This document shows, piece after piece, positions 1-13,500 of a stretch of 64,000 bases of DNA (its first letter is position 1; the number at the start of each line of letters is the position of its first letter). Source of the stretch: Anaeramoeba flamelloides. Its lineage: Eukaryota > Metamonada > Anaeramoebidae. The notes under the pieces are model-generated. The model had not been told where the DNA came from and ran no database searches. It saw nothing but the letters and a program-made list of their open reading frames with translations. The stretch lies in contig JANTQA010000026.1 of NCBI GenBank assembly GCA_027625915.1, positions 3,162,001 to 3,226,000 of the forward strand. Direction: 5' to 3'. Position numbers and translations under genes: made by a program.

Positions 1-1578
1 TTTTTTTTGAAATTTATGGTTTTTTCAGGCATTTCTTTTATGATTATCGATACTAATCCGAAATTTATTATTTCTATTATTTCTTAAAAATAGTATTGTT
101 TGGTTGATTCTTAAAAAAAAAAGTGAATTTTTCATTTTTGGCTCGGAAAAATGAGTGAAATTGGATTTAAATTACCAATTATTAGTAATTAAAATATATC
201 AATAATATAAAATTTCTCAAAAAAAGATGTTTTAATATATTAACAGGGGGTCGAAAACTTGAAATTATGGAAATGACAATCCTAATCAATTTAAAGAAAA
301 CTTAATAATAAATATTTCTAGATGGAAAGATCAGGAATATTTAACAATTATTAGGTATAAAAATAATATATATATAATACGCAATGTCTTAATGTGTTCT
401 CAAGAGCCTAACTTTTCCAGAATTCCAAATATAAAGAAAAATCTTAGATTTTACTCAAACTTTTAAAAATCTTTAAAACCCTATAACTTTTTTTTTAATT
501 AATTCAATCAAAAAAAAACAAAACAAACCACAGTTTTTATTTTGGTTTGTTTTTGCTTTGAGAATCTATTGCTTTTTGAAATAAAACATAAAACTCAAGA
601 AAACCAAATAAAGTTTTTCCAGAAAGCAAAAGAATCGAAAAACCTCTTTAATTTTAATTATTTTTTTTTGAATTATAGAAAAGCGCCCTTAGCTTTTCTC
701 TTTATTTAGAAAATAAATAGATTTCCGTGAGGTTTTTTTGAGTTTTTTATTTATTTCGAAAATCAGTAGATTGTTGAAATAAAATAGAAAACATCAAAAA
801 AACCTAGAACACTTCACAAATAAACAGAAAACTCAAGAAAAGCTAACGTGTTTTTTTTTTAATTTGAGAAATAAACCGAAAATCAAATAAATTTTCAGTT
901 TATTTCGTAAATTAATAAAAACCTAACGGTAGTAAGAGGAAATACACATTCAAAACAAAAAAAAAATAGAATAATTTTTTTTTTTATTAAAAAACCACTT
1001 GAAGCAGTAATGTGTCTATATCTTTCAATTAATTTGTTTTTTTCTTCATTTTTATTATTTCATTTTGTAAAACATTGTATTCGAATCATAAAAAAAAGAT
1101 TAATAAAAAATTATAGATTCTACAAAAAGATAATTTAGGAACAACTGGTGTCCACACTCGGAAAGCTTCAAGTTAGAACCTTTCTTATAGCTTTCCATAC
1201 ATTCAAATGAATCAAAAATTTTTGATCAAAAAATTTCCATTTTTAGAACTCAAAAATTTTTTTGATTAATAATCTATGAGAAGTCTTTCCTAATTGAACC
1301 TAACCTAACCTACTTAAAACCACAATATTGTTTTTTAAAATGGGTTTTATTGGTAAAAAATAATCAAAAAGGAATTTTAAAAAAAAGCAAATAAATTTAT
1401 ATTTAAAATATTAAGAAAAAAACCTCATATTTAAATGATAATATGATTAGTAAAGCAATCAATCAATATAATATAGATAAAATAAATAAAAATATTGGAT
1501 AAGTAGTTCATAAAGATTGATAAAAAAATAATTCTTTGATCTCTTAAAAATCGATATTTCATATTTATTTAAAAATGG
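1..1578. repeat. Non-coding flank with chained A/T hairpin modules
   Basis: I see no credible gene here. About 405-930 holds short inverted modules of the same kinds found at 61.9-63.3 kb. A degraded copy of the 'ACTTTTCCAGAATTC ... GATTTTACTC' hairpin lies at about 407-478. An 'AATTTGAGAAATAAAC ... GTTTATTTCGTAAATT' hairpin lies at about 852-915, bounded by GCTAACG and CCTAACGG. Between them are pieces resembling 'GAAATAAACAGAAAACTC' and 'GAAAATAAATAGATTTCCG'. From 931 to 1578 there is only AT-rich sequence, which includes the 3' flank of the minus-strand gene that follows. Confidence 0.5.
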
Positions 1579-3661
1579 CTACTTTTTATTATTAAATTTC
1601 TTTTGACACCTATAACAATAATGGTTATCAATTTTTCGGTTATATTCTTCTCGCTTAACTTTTACAACTCTATTACATAACTGGTTTGAGCAGACTAATT
1701 TGTAAGGTTGTGAATATTTTATTGTTTTTGATGAGTTGATATAATCTTTTGAGGGCTGCCATTTTGCAATTGGTTCAAGATTCAGCTTATTGCACACAGT
1801 GTTGCAAATATGTTTTTTAAAAAAGCCCTTAATTCCTTTTTTCCCTTTATCAATGACGCCAAATAACTTATTGCATGAATAAAACTCTGGGGCGGTGCAA
1901 ATATATTCGCTTTGGAGGAAATTTGTAATAATAAAGTCACCGTCCATAAAATGGTGGCTGAAATGTGTAAAAGCAGTGGCAGTTGTATTATCTTCGTTGA
2001 TGGCCAAATCATTGCCCTGGTTAAAGTGTTCCATTTTTAGTGTTGTTTTAGGCTTTGCCAGAAGAAAAAACTCTTCGTCTATCTCGGGTATACGGTATAA
2101 CAACATATTCAAAAAATCTATTGCCTTATCGGGCAGATACTTATTAAACTCCTTTGCGAGGTATTTTGCAATATAATTCATTTTCAATTCCATCACATAT
2201 CCAATTCGGTCTGTGTCCCGATATTGAATTCCTTCGAGGATCATACCATCACCATCAGAAAACTCACAATAATATTGAAAATTTGAATGGTTTTTGTTTT
2301 CCTGGATGATTGTAATCTGAGTCTGCTGTTTTTTACAGATACCCTCATCAGTTTGGCTAAGTTCTCCCACATTAAATTCGTCATTAATAGAATATAATTC
2401 TGCATTATAAGTTTTGTTTACAATTTCATTTTCATTTGTCTTTTCTAAAAATTTTTCCTTTACCTTTTCGTTTTCATCCTCCTTTTTGATTTCCTTTCCT
2501 TTTTCCTTTTTTGTTTTTTTATCTTTTTCTTTTTCATTCAAATCAATCTTGCCAATTATTTGTTTAACACAGCCAACTATTAACGCATGCAAATGTTTTT
2601 TGGTATGTTTCACTTTCATTGAATTCAATTGTGGGGCATTTTTTCGTTTTTCAAAGCAAACTCGAAATTTTTTCTTCATAACAGCCAACTGGTTGCGGTA
2701 TGGACAAAAAAAATAATGAATATTTTTTGTTTGCATTTCATCGATTAACTTTGAAATTTCATTTCGATCAGGATCACCATCTTCATTTTCATCGTCGCCA
2801 AAGTCTGAACCATGGAAGTGCTGGCCGTATGGTGGCGAATCAGTTAAGTGAATGATCAATTTGAATTCAGACTGCCATGAGAGAGACAAGGCTTTCTTGA
2901 TGCCCGAGACAGCGTCGGTTGCAGAATCACGTATATTGACCTTTTTTATGGACCCAAGAAAAGTTCTTAAAGTATTGACAGAATTTGATTTGAGAAAGTC
3001 TAAGATTTGAAAACGAGGATATGTCGTAAAGGTTGAATACCCAACAAAGGCTAATCTTAATGCTTTATCCTTATCGTATTCTAAAATTGCCTTCACAATA
3101 CCACTTAATTGTGGCTGTATATTTTCGATAATCTTCGACATTGTTATTGTTGTTGGCAGAAAGAAACATAGATCGATAGAATTCTCAATTTTTTTCAACA
3201 CAACCTCTCGTTTTGGTTCTTTACGTATTGATGTTGGAGTGTTAATATTGAGTTTTTCAAATATTTTTGAAAATCGGTTTGTATTTATCTTTCTATGCGC
3301 TTTTACTGGCTGTTCGTTTTCATCTGTTCTTTTTTTGTTCTTTTTTTGTTTTTTTGATGATTTATTTTTCTGTTTATTTTTTTCTTGATCTTTTCCTTTC
3401 TGTTTGTCCTTATGGTGGTGTGTTTTTTTTTGTTTTTGTTTTTTCTTTTTACCTTTGTATTTATCGTTATGTTTGTTCTTAGAATGGGATGTTTTTTTTT
3501 GTACAAACTTCTCTTGGTGTTTTTTCTTTTTCGGTTTTTTCTTTTCCTCTTTTTTTAAACTTTCACTAATCCTTTTTTTTTTCTTTTTTGTTTTTGTTTT
3601 TTTTTTTGATCTTTCGGAAGAACTTTTTTTTTTTTTTTTTGTGCTTTGTTTGTGTTTTTGT

Positions 3662-3698
<37 letters not shown>

Positions 3699-3834
3699 AT
3701 CTTTCGTCAGAACTTTCGTTTGAAGAGGAAACAGGTATTCTCTTGTTTTTTTTTTTAGTTCGTCTTGGTTCAGAATCACTACTGTCATTTTCGCTGGACT
3801 CTCTGCTAGAATAAGTATAGGTAGGAGTTGACAT
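1579..3834 (-). CDS. VWA / alpha-kinase domain protein (vwkA-like, probable pseudokinase)
   Basis: Single-exon gene of 751 residues, read from ATG 3834 to TAG. Residues ~1-180 are an extreme Lys/Ser/His-rich tail encoded partly by a T run near 3665-3700. Residues ~215-385 resemble a von Willebrand A domain (begins SIDLCFFLP, later HLTDSPP), but the MIDAS DxSxS motif is not present. Residues ~480-690 match the alpha-kinase fold: FTHFSHHF, then GIKGFFKKHICNTVCNKLNL, which keeps the His/His/Cys/Cys zinc set of this family. The catalytic stretch reads TNFLQSEYICTAPE where active members have DLQG followed by LTDP, so both acidic residues are lost. A C-terminal ribbon (CSNQLC and CYRC) follows. 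Known vwkA-type kinases act on myosin II and the contractile vacuole. By inference this copy is a scaffold or regulator. Alternative: an unusually diverged active kinase. Confidence 0.85.
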
Positions 3835-4741
3835 TTGTTAAAATGAATTTATACAAGATTTTATATTTAACAAAAGAATCCAAACTTAAAAAAATGAATT
3901 TTTCAGAATACTAAAAATAATATTCCCTTGGATTCAAAAAGTTATTCTTCAGTGGACATTAATAAGACACCCCAATAAACTTCTTTTAAGATTTTTTAAT
4001 TTTCTTTTTGTTGTAATTTTATTTTTAAAACTAACTTTCAAGTTCAGATCAATTCAAAAGCAAACTAAATCAAATGAATAATATATAATTGTTTTTTTTT
4101 GGTTTTCATTTGGATTGGAAAATATTGTCTTCGGCAAATTTTTTCCAGAGTTTCATTATCTTTTTTTGTTAAGTGTGCAAAAACGAGCTTATAATTTTTC
4201 AGAATAAAGTATTCTTGAGTTAAGGTCTTTGAAAATGTAATTTTTTTTTTTATTGACTAAAGGAGATTCAATGAATTTGTTTTTATTATTGAAACAGATT
4301 TTGGATTTTACTAATTCAAAAACACTAGTCTTTCCAAACTTTTTCTGAATTAACTGAACAACTCTTTTGTTATTTCTTTTACTAAAGATGAAATATTTGT
4401 TGTTTATATCTGAATAATAATTTACAAATGTTTTTAACTTTCAGGATTTTCGTACGATAATTGTGGAATTTGAATGAAAATAAACCTAATAAAATTCAAC
4501 TTTGGGACAATTTCAAATGAATTCTTCGTATAAATTAATAGTTACTGTAATGCCTTAATTGTAGATTGTTTAAAGTTTTTACGACATTTTGTTCAACAGA
4601 TCAAAAAATTATTTTGGTTAAGAATGACATTATTTTTTTGGCTTTGGTTCTTTGTTTTATTGTAAAGATCAACTTACTACAATGCCAAGTAGTTAAGAGT
4701 GTATTATTGATTTAGGGGAAATTATTAAATTTTTTTTTATA

Positions 4742-4908
4742 TACTGGTATTTGAATAATAAATGGGATTTTTTTTCACTTCATTTTTAATTTCTCTTTTT
4801 TAAGAGAACATAGATCGAGAACCTCTTTCTTTAAGAACTATATTTATAAAAAAAAAATATGGAAAAGGAAGTGAAAATTCTTTCCCATTTAGAATTCAAA
4901 TACCAGTA
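4742..4908. mobile_element. MITE, TACTGGTATT family, copy 1
   Basis: A 167-bp element bounded by the inverted repeat TACTGGTATTTGAAT and ATTCAAATACCAGTA. The arms continue imperfectly inward, with CACTTC on one side and GAAGTG on the other. TA flanks both ends, at 4740-4741 and 4909-4910, as expected for a TA-targeting element. There is no coding capacity. Related copies lie at 5790-5957 and 27288-27549. Confidence 0.75.
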
Positions 4909-5789
4909 TAGTACAAAAGTTCAAATGACTGGTTAAGAAAAAATTTTTCAGGTGGAAACTGCCAAAATATGTAGAAAAATGTTTATGAAAGGTGTTCTAT
5001 AATCTCAGTTAAACATTCAAATCGAGAATTTCTTTTTTTTTCATAAAGTGTAATTTTCATTATTCCTACAATTTTCAGTATTTATCACTTCTTAGATCTA
5101 GACAAAATTAGATTGTAATTTTTCATATTTCCATTTGAAATTTATAACCACAAAACAACAAACTCTGTGGCTATTCTGAAAATTTTTCCCCGTTACTTTT
5201 ACAAGTTTAGAATCTTTAAAATCTGGAATTCTTATTGAAAATCTCTTAAAGTAATTTTTTTAAAAATTTTAATTCCCCAATCTTTTAAAAATCTTATATT
5301 TTTTTATCGTTTTTTGCTTCGTTTTTGAAAAAATGGTTTTTTTGTCCAATTTTTTAAGAATTGAAATTCTTTTTGACAAGTAAAAATAAAATAAAACAAT
5401 AACACAAAACGCTATAGTGGAAAAATAGTCCTTAATAGAAAAAATAATTGAATAATTATGCTATTATATTAGAATGAAATAATAGAATTGAAAATTTCCA
5501 AGTTAGATAAAACTACTCCTCAAAAATAAGAAAAAAATAACTTTTAAATTCTTGCTTGCTAAACACTGTTTCAGTCAAAGGGGCCCAACATTTTTTTCAA
5601 ATATCAATTATTTTATATAATTGACCATTTGAAGAATAAATTATAAATAAGTATACTAATACACATCAAATAATTGTTGATATATGTCTGAACGAAAACT
5701 AATTAAACAATAAATTTTCTTAAAAATTGAAAAACTCAAATTCTTAATATCCCATTGAGAAAAAAACAACAATGTTCGTATTGAACTTC

Positions 5790-5957
5790 TACTGGTATTT
5801 GAATAATAAATATGAAACAATTTTCACTTCATTTTTCATACTTTTCTTTTAGAAATTAAGCCCCCACATGAAGTTTGTTGGTAATTGTGGTCTCGATTTG
5901 AAAAAGGAAATGAAAATGAAGTGAAAATTTTTCACATTTATTATTCAAATATCAGGA
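5790..5957. mobile_element. MITE, TACTGGTATT family, copy 2
   Basis: A 168-bp element. The left end is TACTGGTATTTGAATAATAA. The right end is TTATTATTCAAATATCAGGA, with a few changes in the terminal repeat. Inner arms include TTTTCACTTCATTTTCAT-like and ATGAAAATGAAGTGAAAA-like blocks, so the whole unit can fold back. Same family as 4742-4908, about 0.9 kb away in the same orientation. Confidence 0.7.
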
Positions 5958-6466
5958 TCAAAGATTGAATATAATTCCAAGAGAAATCAATATGATTTCT
6001 CAACAATCTTTCCATGGTTTCAATGACCATTAGAAGAACACATTTTTACCAAGTGATTATTGATCTTGTAATAAAAAACAATTTTTACAACTTAATTACA
6101 ATCAAAAAAAAAAAAAAAAAAAATGTGTAAAAATGTGAAAAAATGATTTCAATTTTGAAAATTTCCAAAATAAAATTTTTCAATAATATCTATACACCCC
6201 ATAAAACGCATGTCTTTTTGCCTTATAAATTAACCCCATTTGACTGAAAAATAGTTTATTTCGCTAATAGGTTTTTTTAATAAAACTTGTGAAAAAAATA
6301 TTAATATATAAGGAACTAATTTGATTTCTCAAATAATTATTTATTTTAAAATTGGAAAAAAATTCGAAAAAAAAATAAATATAAAAAAAAATTCTATGAA
6401 AAAATGTTTCATTTGACAAACCAAATTTCTTCAGTAATTTTATTTTTCCCAAATTTAAAAATCAAA

Positions 6467-6486
6467 TATATATATATATATATATA
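6467..6486. repeat. TA microsatellite
   Basis: Ten uninterrupted TA units. Confidence 0.95.
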
Positions 6487-7582
6487 ATTCTTGGGTGTTT
6501 CAACTCAAAGTATACAGCTAAACAACCATTTAAAGGAGGGGTAAAAGAATATTTTGAAAAATATCAATACAAAATAAAAATGATTTTTCATTTTTCTGTC
6601 ATTTATCATAACAATTTAAATATTTTTACCAATATTAATCCACTTTTAAATATCATTTGAAGTTGTCTTATCGGTTTTTATTCTCTATTCTTATCAAAAT
6701 AATTTTTCAATTTTTAAATCTAAATGTTTTTCTCTAATTTATTAAAGTTTTAGTTTTATTTTCTTTTGTTCTTCTTTTTCTTTTTCTTTCTTTTGTTTTT
6801 TTTACTTCAATCAATTTTTTTTTTTGATAATTGTTTTTTTTTTTTTTTTCCTTTTCGTTTTTTTTTCTCTCAATTTTCTTTTTTTTTTTTATTTAAAAAA
6901 GATCCTGTAAAAAAAAAAAAATACCTTTGAAAATACAAATAATCACTCTGTAACTTGAGATTTATCTAATATCTTTTTAAAATGAATCTATTTATTAGTA
7001 AACAATCTTCTTATTAACTTTTTTTTATTGGATGTTTGGTAATAATAAATCCATAATATTCATTTCAAAAATTGTGATTCAATTTTTTTTTTTTGTTTTA
7101 ATTTTAATTTTTAATAATTTTCAAATCTAATTGATACTTTTATTTTATAATAATTAAAAGTGAGTTATTAATAAGATTTTATATTTAGAACATTATTGAA
7201 GAGAAAAAAATTAATATTTATCTCAATTTATTATTTCTGGGGAGTTACATATTTGAAGTATTGTTTATTTTCAAAAAAAAAAAATAAATAAAAAATAAAA
7301 TTAAAACAACAAAAGTTCAAAAATGAAAAAGTTTGTTTATTTATTATTTTCAATTAAAAACAAAAGATCAATTAAATATATTTAAAAAATGAATCATTTT
7401 AAATTATCTAATTATTGATTTTTTCATCATTCAATAAAGAGACCAAAACATTCACATTTTTTCTTGGTTATAATTTAAAAATATTTTTTTTTTAATTAAC
7501 AAAAATAATTGGCACTATCAAATATATGAAAATAACCTCTCAAAAAAATAAAAATATGAAAAAAAAATAAACAAATAAACCA

Positions 7583-10500
7583 TTAAATTTCATGGATTTC
7601 TTTTAGGTTGTTAATAAGTTCGTGAATTGAAGGTCTAGATTTATGATCTAAATAGCATTGTTTAATTAGTAATGGTAATGGATTTGTTAAAGATTCATTT
7701 TCAGAATTTTCAGAGTCCATTTCGTTATAAATTAGCCCAACATTTTCGCTTTTCATTTTCACTTTCTTTTTGATGTGTTTTTTCTTTTTCTTTTTTTTTT
7801 TATCTTTCCTCGAGGAATCAATTTCTAATTTATCAATTTTTTCTAAAATTTTCCCTATAGAATAAATATCATGAGCAAAAGTATATACATAATTGGCGAT
7901 CCCCTTTGAGTCATCAAAGGAATATTGACAAAAGGGATCAAAATATTCATGAGTACCAACAAAGCCGTCTCTATATATATTCTGACCTTCTGATAATTTG
8001 ATTGAAGAATCAAAATCAACAATTCTTAAAAACCCATCAAATCCAATTAAAATGTTTTTAGGTTTTAAATCTCGATGAATGATCCAATTATTGTGTAAAA
8101 ATTTTATCGAGATACATAAATTATATGTGAAAAATACCTTTTCTTTAATTGTCAATGGCAGATTTAATTCCTTTCTTTTAAGAATAAAATCTTCTAAAGA
8201 ATACGGCAAAAATTCTAAAGCAATTATTCTAATTTGTCTTCTTTCGTCTTCAATTTTTCTAGGTTTACTAAAAAAATATTTTTCTTCATTTAATTTGTTT
8301 TTTTCTATTAAATGTAAATCATCATCATTCAAATCATCATTCAAAACACCATTCAATTCATCATCATTGCCGTCGTCGTCGTCATTTTTCTCATCATTAT
8401 TAATACTAAATAATGTCTTGTTTTTCTCTTGAATGTTCAAATCCTTTAATTGTTGATTTTCTTTTAAATTATCTGAATTAATCATAGAAAATGAATCAGA
8501 ATTAGTATTTGAATCAGAACTAGATCCAGAGCCAGATCCAAGACTAGAATGTGAATTAGTGTTGGAATTACGATGAAGTTGTTTATTTTTAATTGTACCT
8601 TTTTTAGATTTATGTGTATCTTGATAAGAAGTTTCAGAAAAGCCGATAAATTGGATCAAAGGAATTTGTTGTGGCTTTAATAAAAATTGTCTCCATAGGA
8701 ATCTATAAATATTTGCCTCAAATAAATTTGTTTCTTTACAAAACACTAATTCATTTTTGACTTTATCGTGGAAAACAACATAATTATCCTTCCCCAATTG
8801 AATGTATTTCCCGTTATCAATATCTAAAACCAATTGGTGGATGGCTCTTTCGTTTATTGTATTACAGATTAAGGTATCACCACTGGGTGATAAATTTGGG
8901 ATTATTTTATTTTCGAATTCCTTTTTTTTTTTTAGAATCAATTTTTTAATATCCGATTTTCTTTTTTTCCTATAGAATTGACTTCTTAATGCCACAATTA
9001 ATATTAATAGAATAATTAACAAAAAGGAAATCACTGGAACGAAAATTATTAATTCATTAATACTAGTTACATAGGTATCTGACTCATTATTTGTGCAACC
9101 AATTGCGTTGCAGGCATCGATCACAATTTGATAAGAGGTTGAAGATCGTAAATCTGGAATTACATAATTTGTCGACTTACTAGTACCGAATTTTGCTGTT
9201 TTTTGAATTGGGCTTGTGATGGTATATTGGTAATGGGTGATCTCAGATCCTCTACAATTAGGAGTTGACCATTGTAAAGTGACTGATTTTGAAGATGTAT
9301 CCAAAATTGATACAGAAAAATCATTGGGAGAATCAGGTTGAGTTTTAATTGATATGCATTCAATTGAGGGGCCGTAGCCGGCACTATTTCTTGCGCAAAT
9401 TGTAACATAATATTTTGTGCTTACTTGCAAGTCATAAATAACTATCTTATTTGTTAACGACACCCTATTGAATATAGTATCGCTATCATCTTCTTGGTAA
9501 TAGCTAATGAGATATTCTGTAATATTTGATTGGTGATAGGGCTCGTCCCAAGACAATTCATAAAAATTGTAACCAGGCGATTCTTGAATATTATTTGCAT
9601 CAATAATTCCTGGCTTGGGGTCTGTCAATATTGTTACCTCTCGCGACCAACATGAATTCAAATTGTTGTCACGATAATATCCCCTCATTTTGACATAATA
9701 CCTTGTTGAAGGTGTTAGCCCCCTGGCATCAAACGACCCAACATCTGCCAAGGCAGTATTATTTACAAAGAATAGGGATTTTAAGGAATTTGGCGAATAA
9801 AACTGGATTTCAAAATAAAATTCACTTCCAGGTGCATGTCGGTAGGGAACCCAATCGATGGTAAATCCATTTGGAAGCACATTAGATATTGTGGCCTTTG
9901 GTGGGTTTGGTGAATCCTCTACAACACATTCAGATTGCCCCAATAGGGAATGGGTGTCGTTTGGGCATGGTAAGCAATAAGTGACACCATCAATGCTTTG
10001 ATAGGTGCCCGGCTGGCAGGGCAAGCAATTATATTTATCAAAGGTGTTTGTATAATATCCTGCCATCGAGGGGAAACATACCCCGTTTAAATGTGGCGCT
10101 TCTATTTGACTTGAATTAAATGCGCCTGGGTGGCAATTAACCCCTGTTAAGATCCTGATCATCAACGATGATGATCCATCACCCTGGTTTTGATAATTAT
10201 TACTCGATAAAATAATTTCGTCATTATAATAATCCTCAGATAATAAGTTTCGTACTGAGAAAATGTTGCCCGAATTGTCTATTTTAATAGCTTGATAATA
10301 TAAATTCTCTGCGTTGATTTCAGATGACCCATCAACCCAAGAAGAGAATTGAATGAATTCATCATAACTATAATTAGTATGATTTAATAATTTTTCTCCG
10401 TTGATTTTTAATATAAAGTATTTGTACTCAAAATGATTAATGGTTTCATCACGCGTTGGCATATAATCCCAAACATCATGAGTCATTTGCAATTCATCTA

Positions 10501-13500
10501 TTTTGCAATTCGATATCCCACTCATAACCAGGGTATCTGAGGTATTTGAAGACAAATAGAATATTGTTGTGTTGCCACCTTGACAGCCAAAGAAAAATCC
10601 ATATAAAAGTTCACTGGTAGTTTGGTTGATCCTCATTACAAAGCCTACTTGGCTCTCGGACTCATCAATATCATTTACCATCCAGTCGGGTTTTATTAAT
10701 TTGTCTTGGAAGGTATAATTATTATAATTACCAGTAACACCACAAATGGTGATATCGGAATCAGTAATTGGAAACGACCTTGAAGATGATTGCAAATAAT
10801 CGGGTTTTAAAGACAAACTTGCTTCACCATATTTCGCACCTAAAAATGATCCACTTTCCAATTGAATGTGCTCTTGATCCGGTTCCATAAACAGTTTTAA
10901 AAAGTATCCTGAAGATACTTTATTGTCATATTTCACTTTGGAAATAAAAGTTACATCTGGGCTGAGATCATGATCATAGTGATCAAAAAAATCATCAGAA
11001 AATGTTGATCCTGTGACCCATATATTGGCACTTTGATCTTCATTTTTTAAGATATATAATTCAGAAACACTATCCGGAGATTGGCCTCCAAATTTGGTTC
11101 CAAATAATAAAGTTGTTTCATCTAATTCAATGTTAAGTAACCCCAAATATAGACTCATGTTTCCATTAGAAATGCTATTTGAATCCTGTATTTCGTTTTT
11201 AAATAGCGTGGAATCTGTAGACGATGTTTGTCCTCCAATATATAGGTTGCTCTCTGAGCAATCATAATATAATTGTGAAATTTCAGTCATGGAAGAATCA
11301 TTGACTCCCCCAAAATAAGTGGAATAAAGTATTTCATCACAATCAGCGCTGATTTGAGTAATAAACCCATGGTATCCAGTGGTTACTAACGACTGGAATG
11401 CGTGATTCGTCATAGGAAGATCTTCTCTATTAGTCTATTAGTGTTATTATTATTGTTGTTATTGTTAATATAATTATTATTAGTGTTATTATGATTATTA
11501 TGATTTTATTATTGATTATTATTATTTTTATAAAGAAATTATTTTTGTTTTTTTTTAATAATTTGTTCTCTTAACTTTTTTTTTGAATTTTTTTATTATT
11601 GATAATTTTTTGAAATTTAACTCGCTAATAAATGGTAATGAAAAAACAAACAAAAAAAATTGAAAATTAGCAATTCTATTTGTATTAAAATATTCATTAA
11701 TAAAGAATACAAAATGTAAAAATATTTTATAATTTTTTAATATTTTGACTTTTGGGATTTGTTTGAAAAAATTGAAATTTTTAAATCTAAACCAACTTTT
11801 TTTCAACAATATATTTTCGAAAAGTGTCAAATAAGTTTCCATTAGTAAAATGAAGAAGGTTTGGTAATATTGTTTTCGATAATATTAACCTTTTAAGTAA
11901 CAGAACAAAAATCACAGGAATCACAAGAATAACAGGAAAAAAGTGGTCAAAGTGCATCCACCATTTTTAGAGTGTTTTTGATTCAAATAAATATGAAGGT
12001 TATATTTTCCTGAAAAAATGATACCTATTAAATTTTACTAAAAAAATGATGAGTTCGCTTTCGTTTTTTGACTTTTCTTCTGAAATCTGAATTTTTCATT
12101 GTCCTTATTTTTTACTTTGTAATAACCTCTTTTTCGATTTCAAAGAAAAAAGAATCAAAGAATTCTAATGAATTAAAAAGAATTGAAAAGAATTCGTAAT
12201 TAAATGATAATGATCCAATTTTCAGAGCCTATTTTCTGATGGCAAAGGTATACAAACAATTTTTTCTTTGATTAAAAGAAAAACTCAAAATTTAATTTTG
12301 ATCAAAAATTCCAACTCTTTCAAAAATTTGAAAAAACAATTAGTTTCGTTGGAAAAAAAGAACATTCGAAAACGAAATCAACTTTTTGAAAATTTGTAAA
12401 TCTAACTATTTCTAAAAAAAGCAATACAGGATCAATCAATTACAATTTAATGAGAATAAATAAAATAAAAAGTTTTGAATAATAAATCATTTAAAAAGTT
12501 AATTGTTTTTTTTTTTTCGAGACTTTTTTAACACCAAACTATACATTCAATAAGAGACTATATTGGAGCGTTATTATTGTACAAATATTTATTTTTAAAT
12601 CTATTGATCAAACAAATTCCAAAATAATTGTTTCTTAATTGTATTTTTAAATTATTTTATTTTTGGTAATTTTTTGTGAAAATTTGTTTTTTGTTATTAT
12701 CGGCACTTTTCAATTTACTGAATTGGGATTGAATAAATTTTGGAATTTTTATTACTGTTCAATCTAAAATTAACCAAATAAAAATTTCATTTCATATTTT
12801 CAATAAAATATTTACTACAGAATTTTTATTTTAATAACAAATCACTGAAATTTAATATCAAATTTCTCAATACAAAATGCTATACTTTTAACATGAAGAT
12901 CTAATCAATTTTAATTTTTGGAATATTAAAGGAAATTTTTCAATTATTTATTTTTTATTTAATAATAACACTAGATCTCTATTAATTTTTTTCTTTAATG
13001 ATCTGAGAAATATGAATATTTTTTTTTTACATTTTTAATTTTTTTGAGAAATCAAATAAATTAGATAAACTAATGATTAATATTTTTTTCAGATATTTAG
13101 TTTTTTCTTCAAAGTTCTTATTTCAAAATTATTGACAATTTAAAAGTAATCAATGTTTTTATTTTTTTTTTTTTTTCAAGGATGTTTTATGAAGTGCATT
13201 TAAATTTGATGTAAATAGTGCTACGTTCTACATTATTTGACAATTTGATTTCTTCCCATTTATCAAATCTAACTATAATTATTATAAATTCAATTAAAAA
13301 TCGACGAGATATGTGGGTTATGATAAATATTATCATTAAGTCAAGTGATTAAAAAGTGTTGATTAAATTTATCATAAACCAGGAAGGGTAATTATTTTCA
13401 AAAAAAAAAAAAACTAAGAATTTTGAAAAATATTGAAAATAAAAAATATATTTTCCTTGTTTTATTATATGGAAACAAAGTAAGTGGGTTATTTTCCCAT

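Larger units (their letters stand above)
3835..7582. other. Intergenic region with two MITE copies
   Basis: This 3.7-kb stretch lies between the 5' end of the VWA/alpha-kinase gene and the 3' end of the receptor-kinase gene. Both genes are on the minus strand. Short open frames here are A/T-rich, carry no recognisable motif and are not supported as genes. It contains two copies of the TACTGGTATTTGAAT inverted-repeat element, a TA microsatellite, and dense T runs at 6780-6900. Confidence 0.6.

Noticed and set aside
1298-1313. CCTAACCTAACC, like an insect-type telomere repeat
   Set aside because: Only about two and a half units in A/T-rich DNA; no array and no chromosome end.
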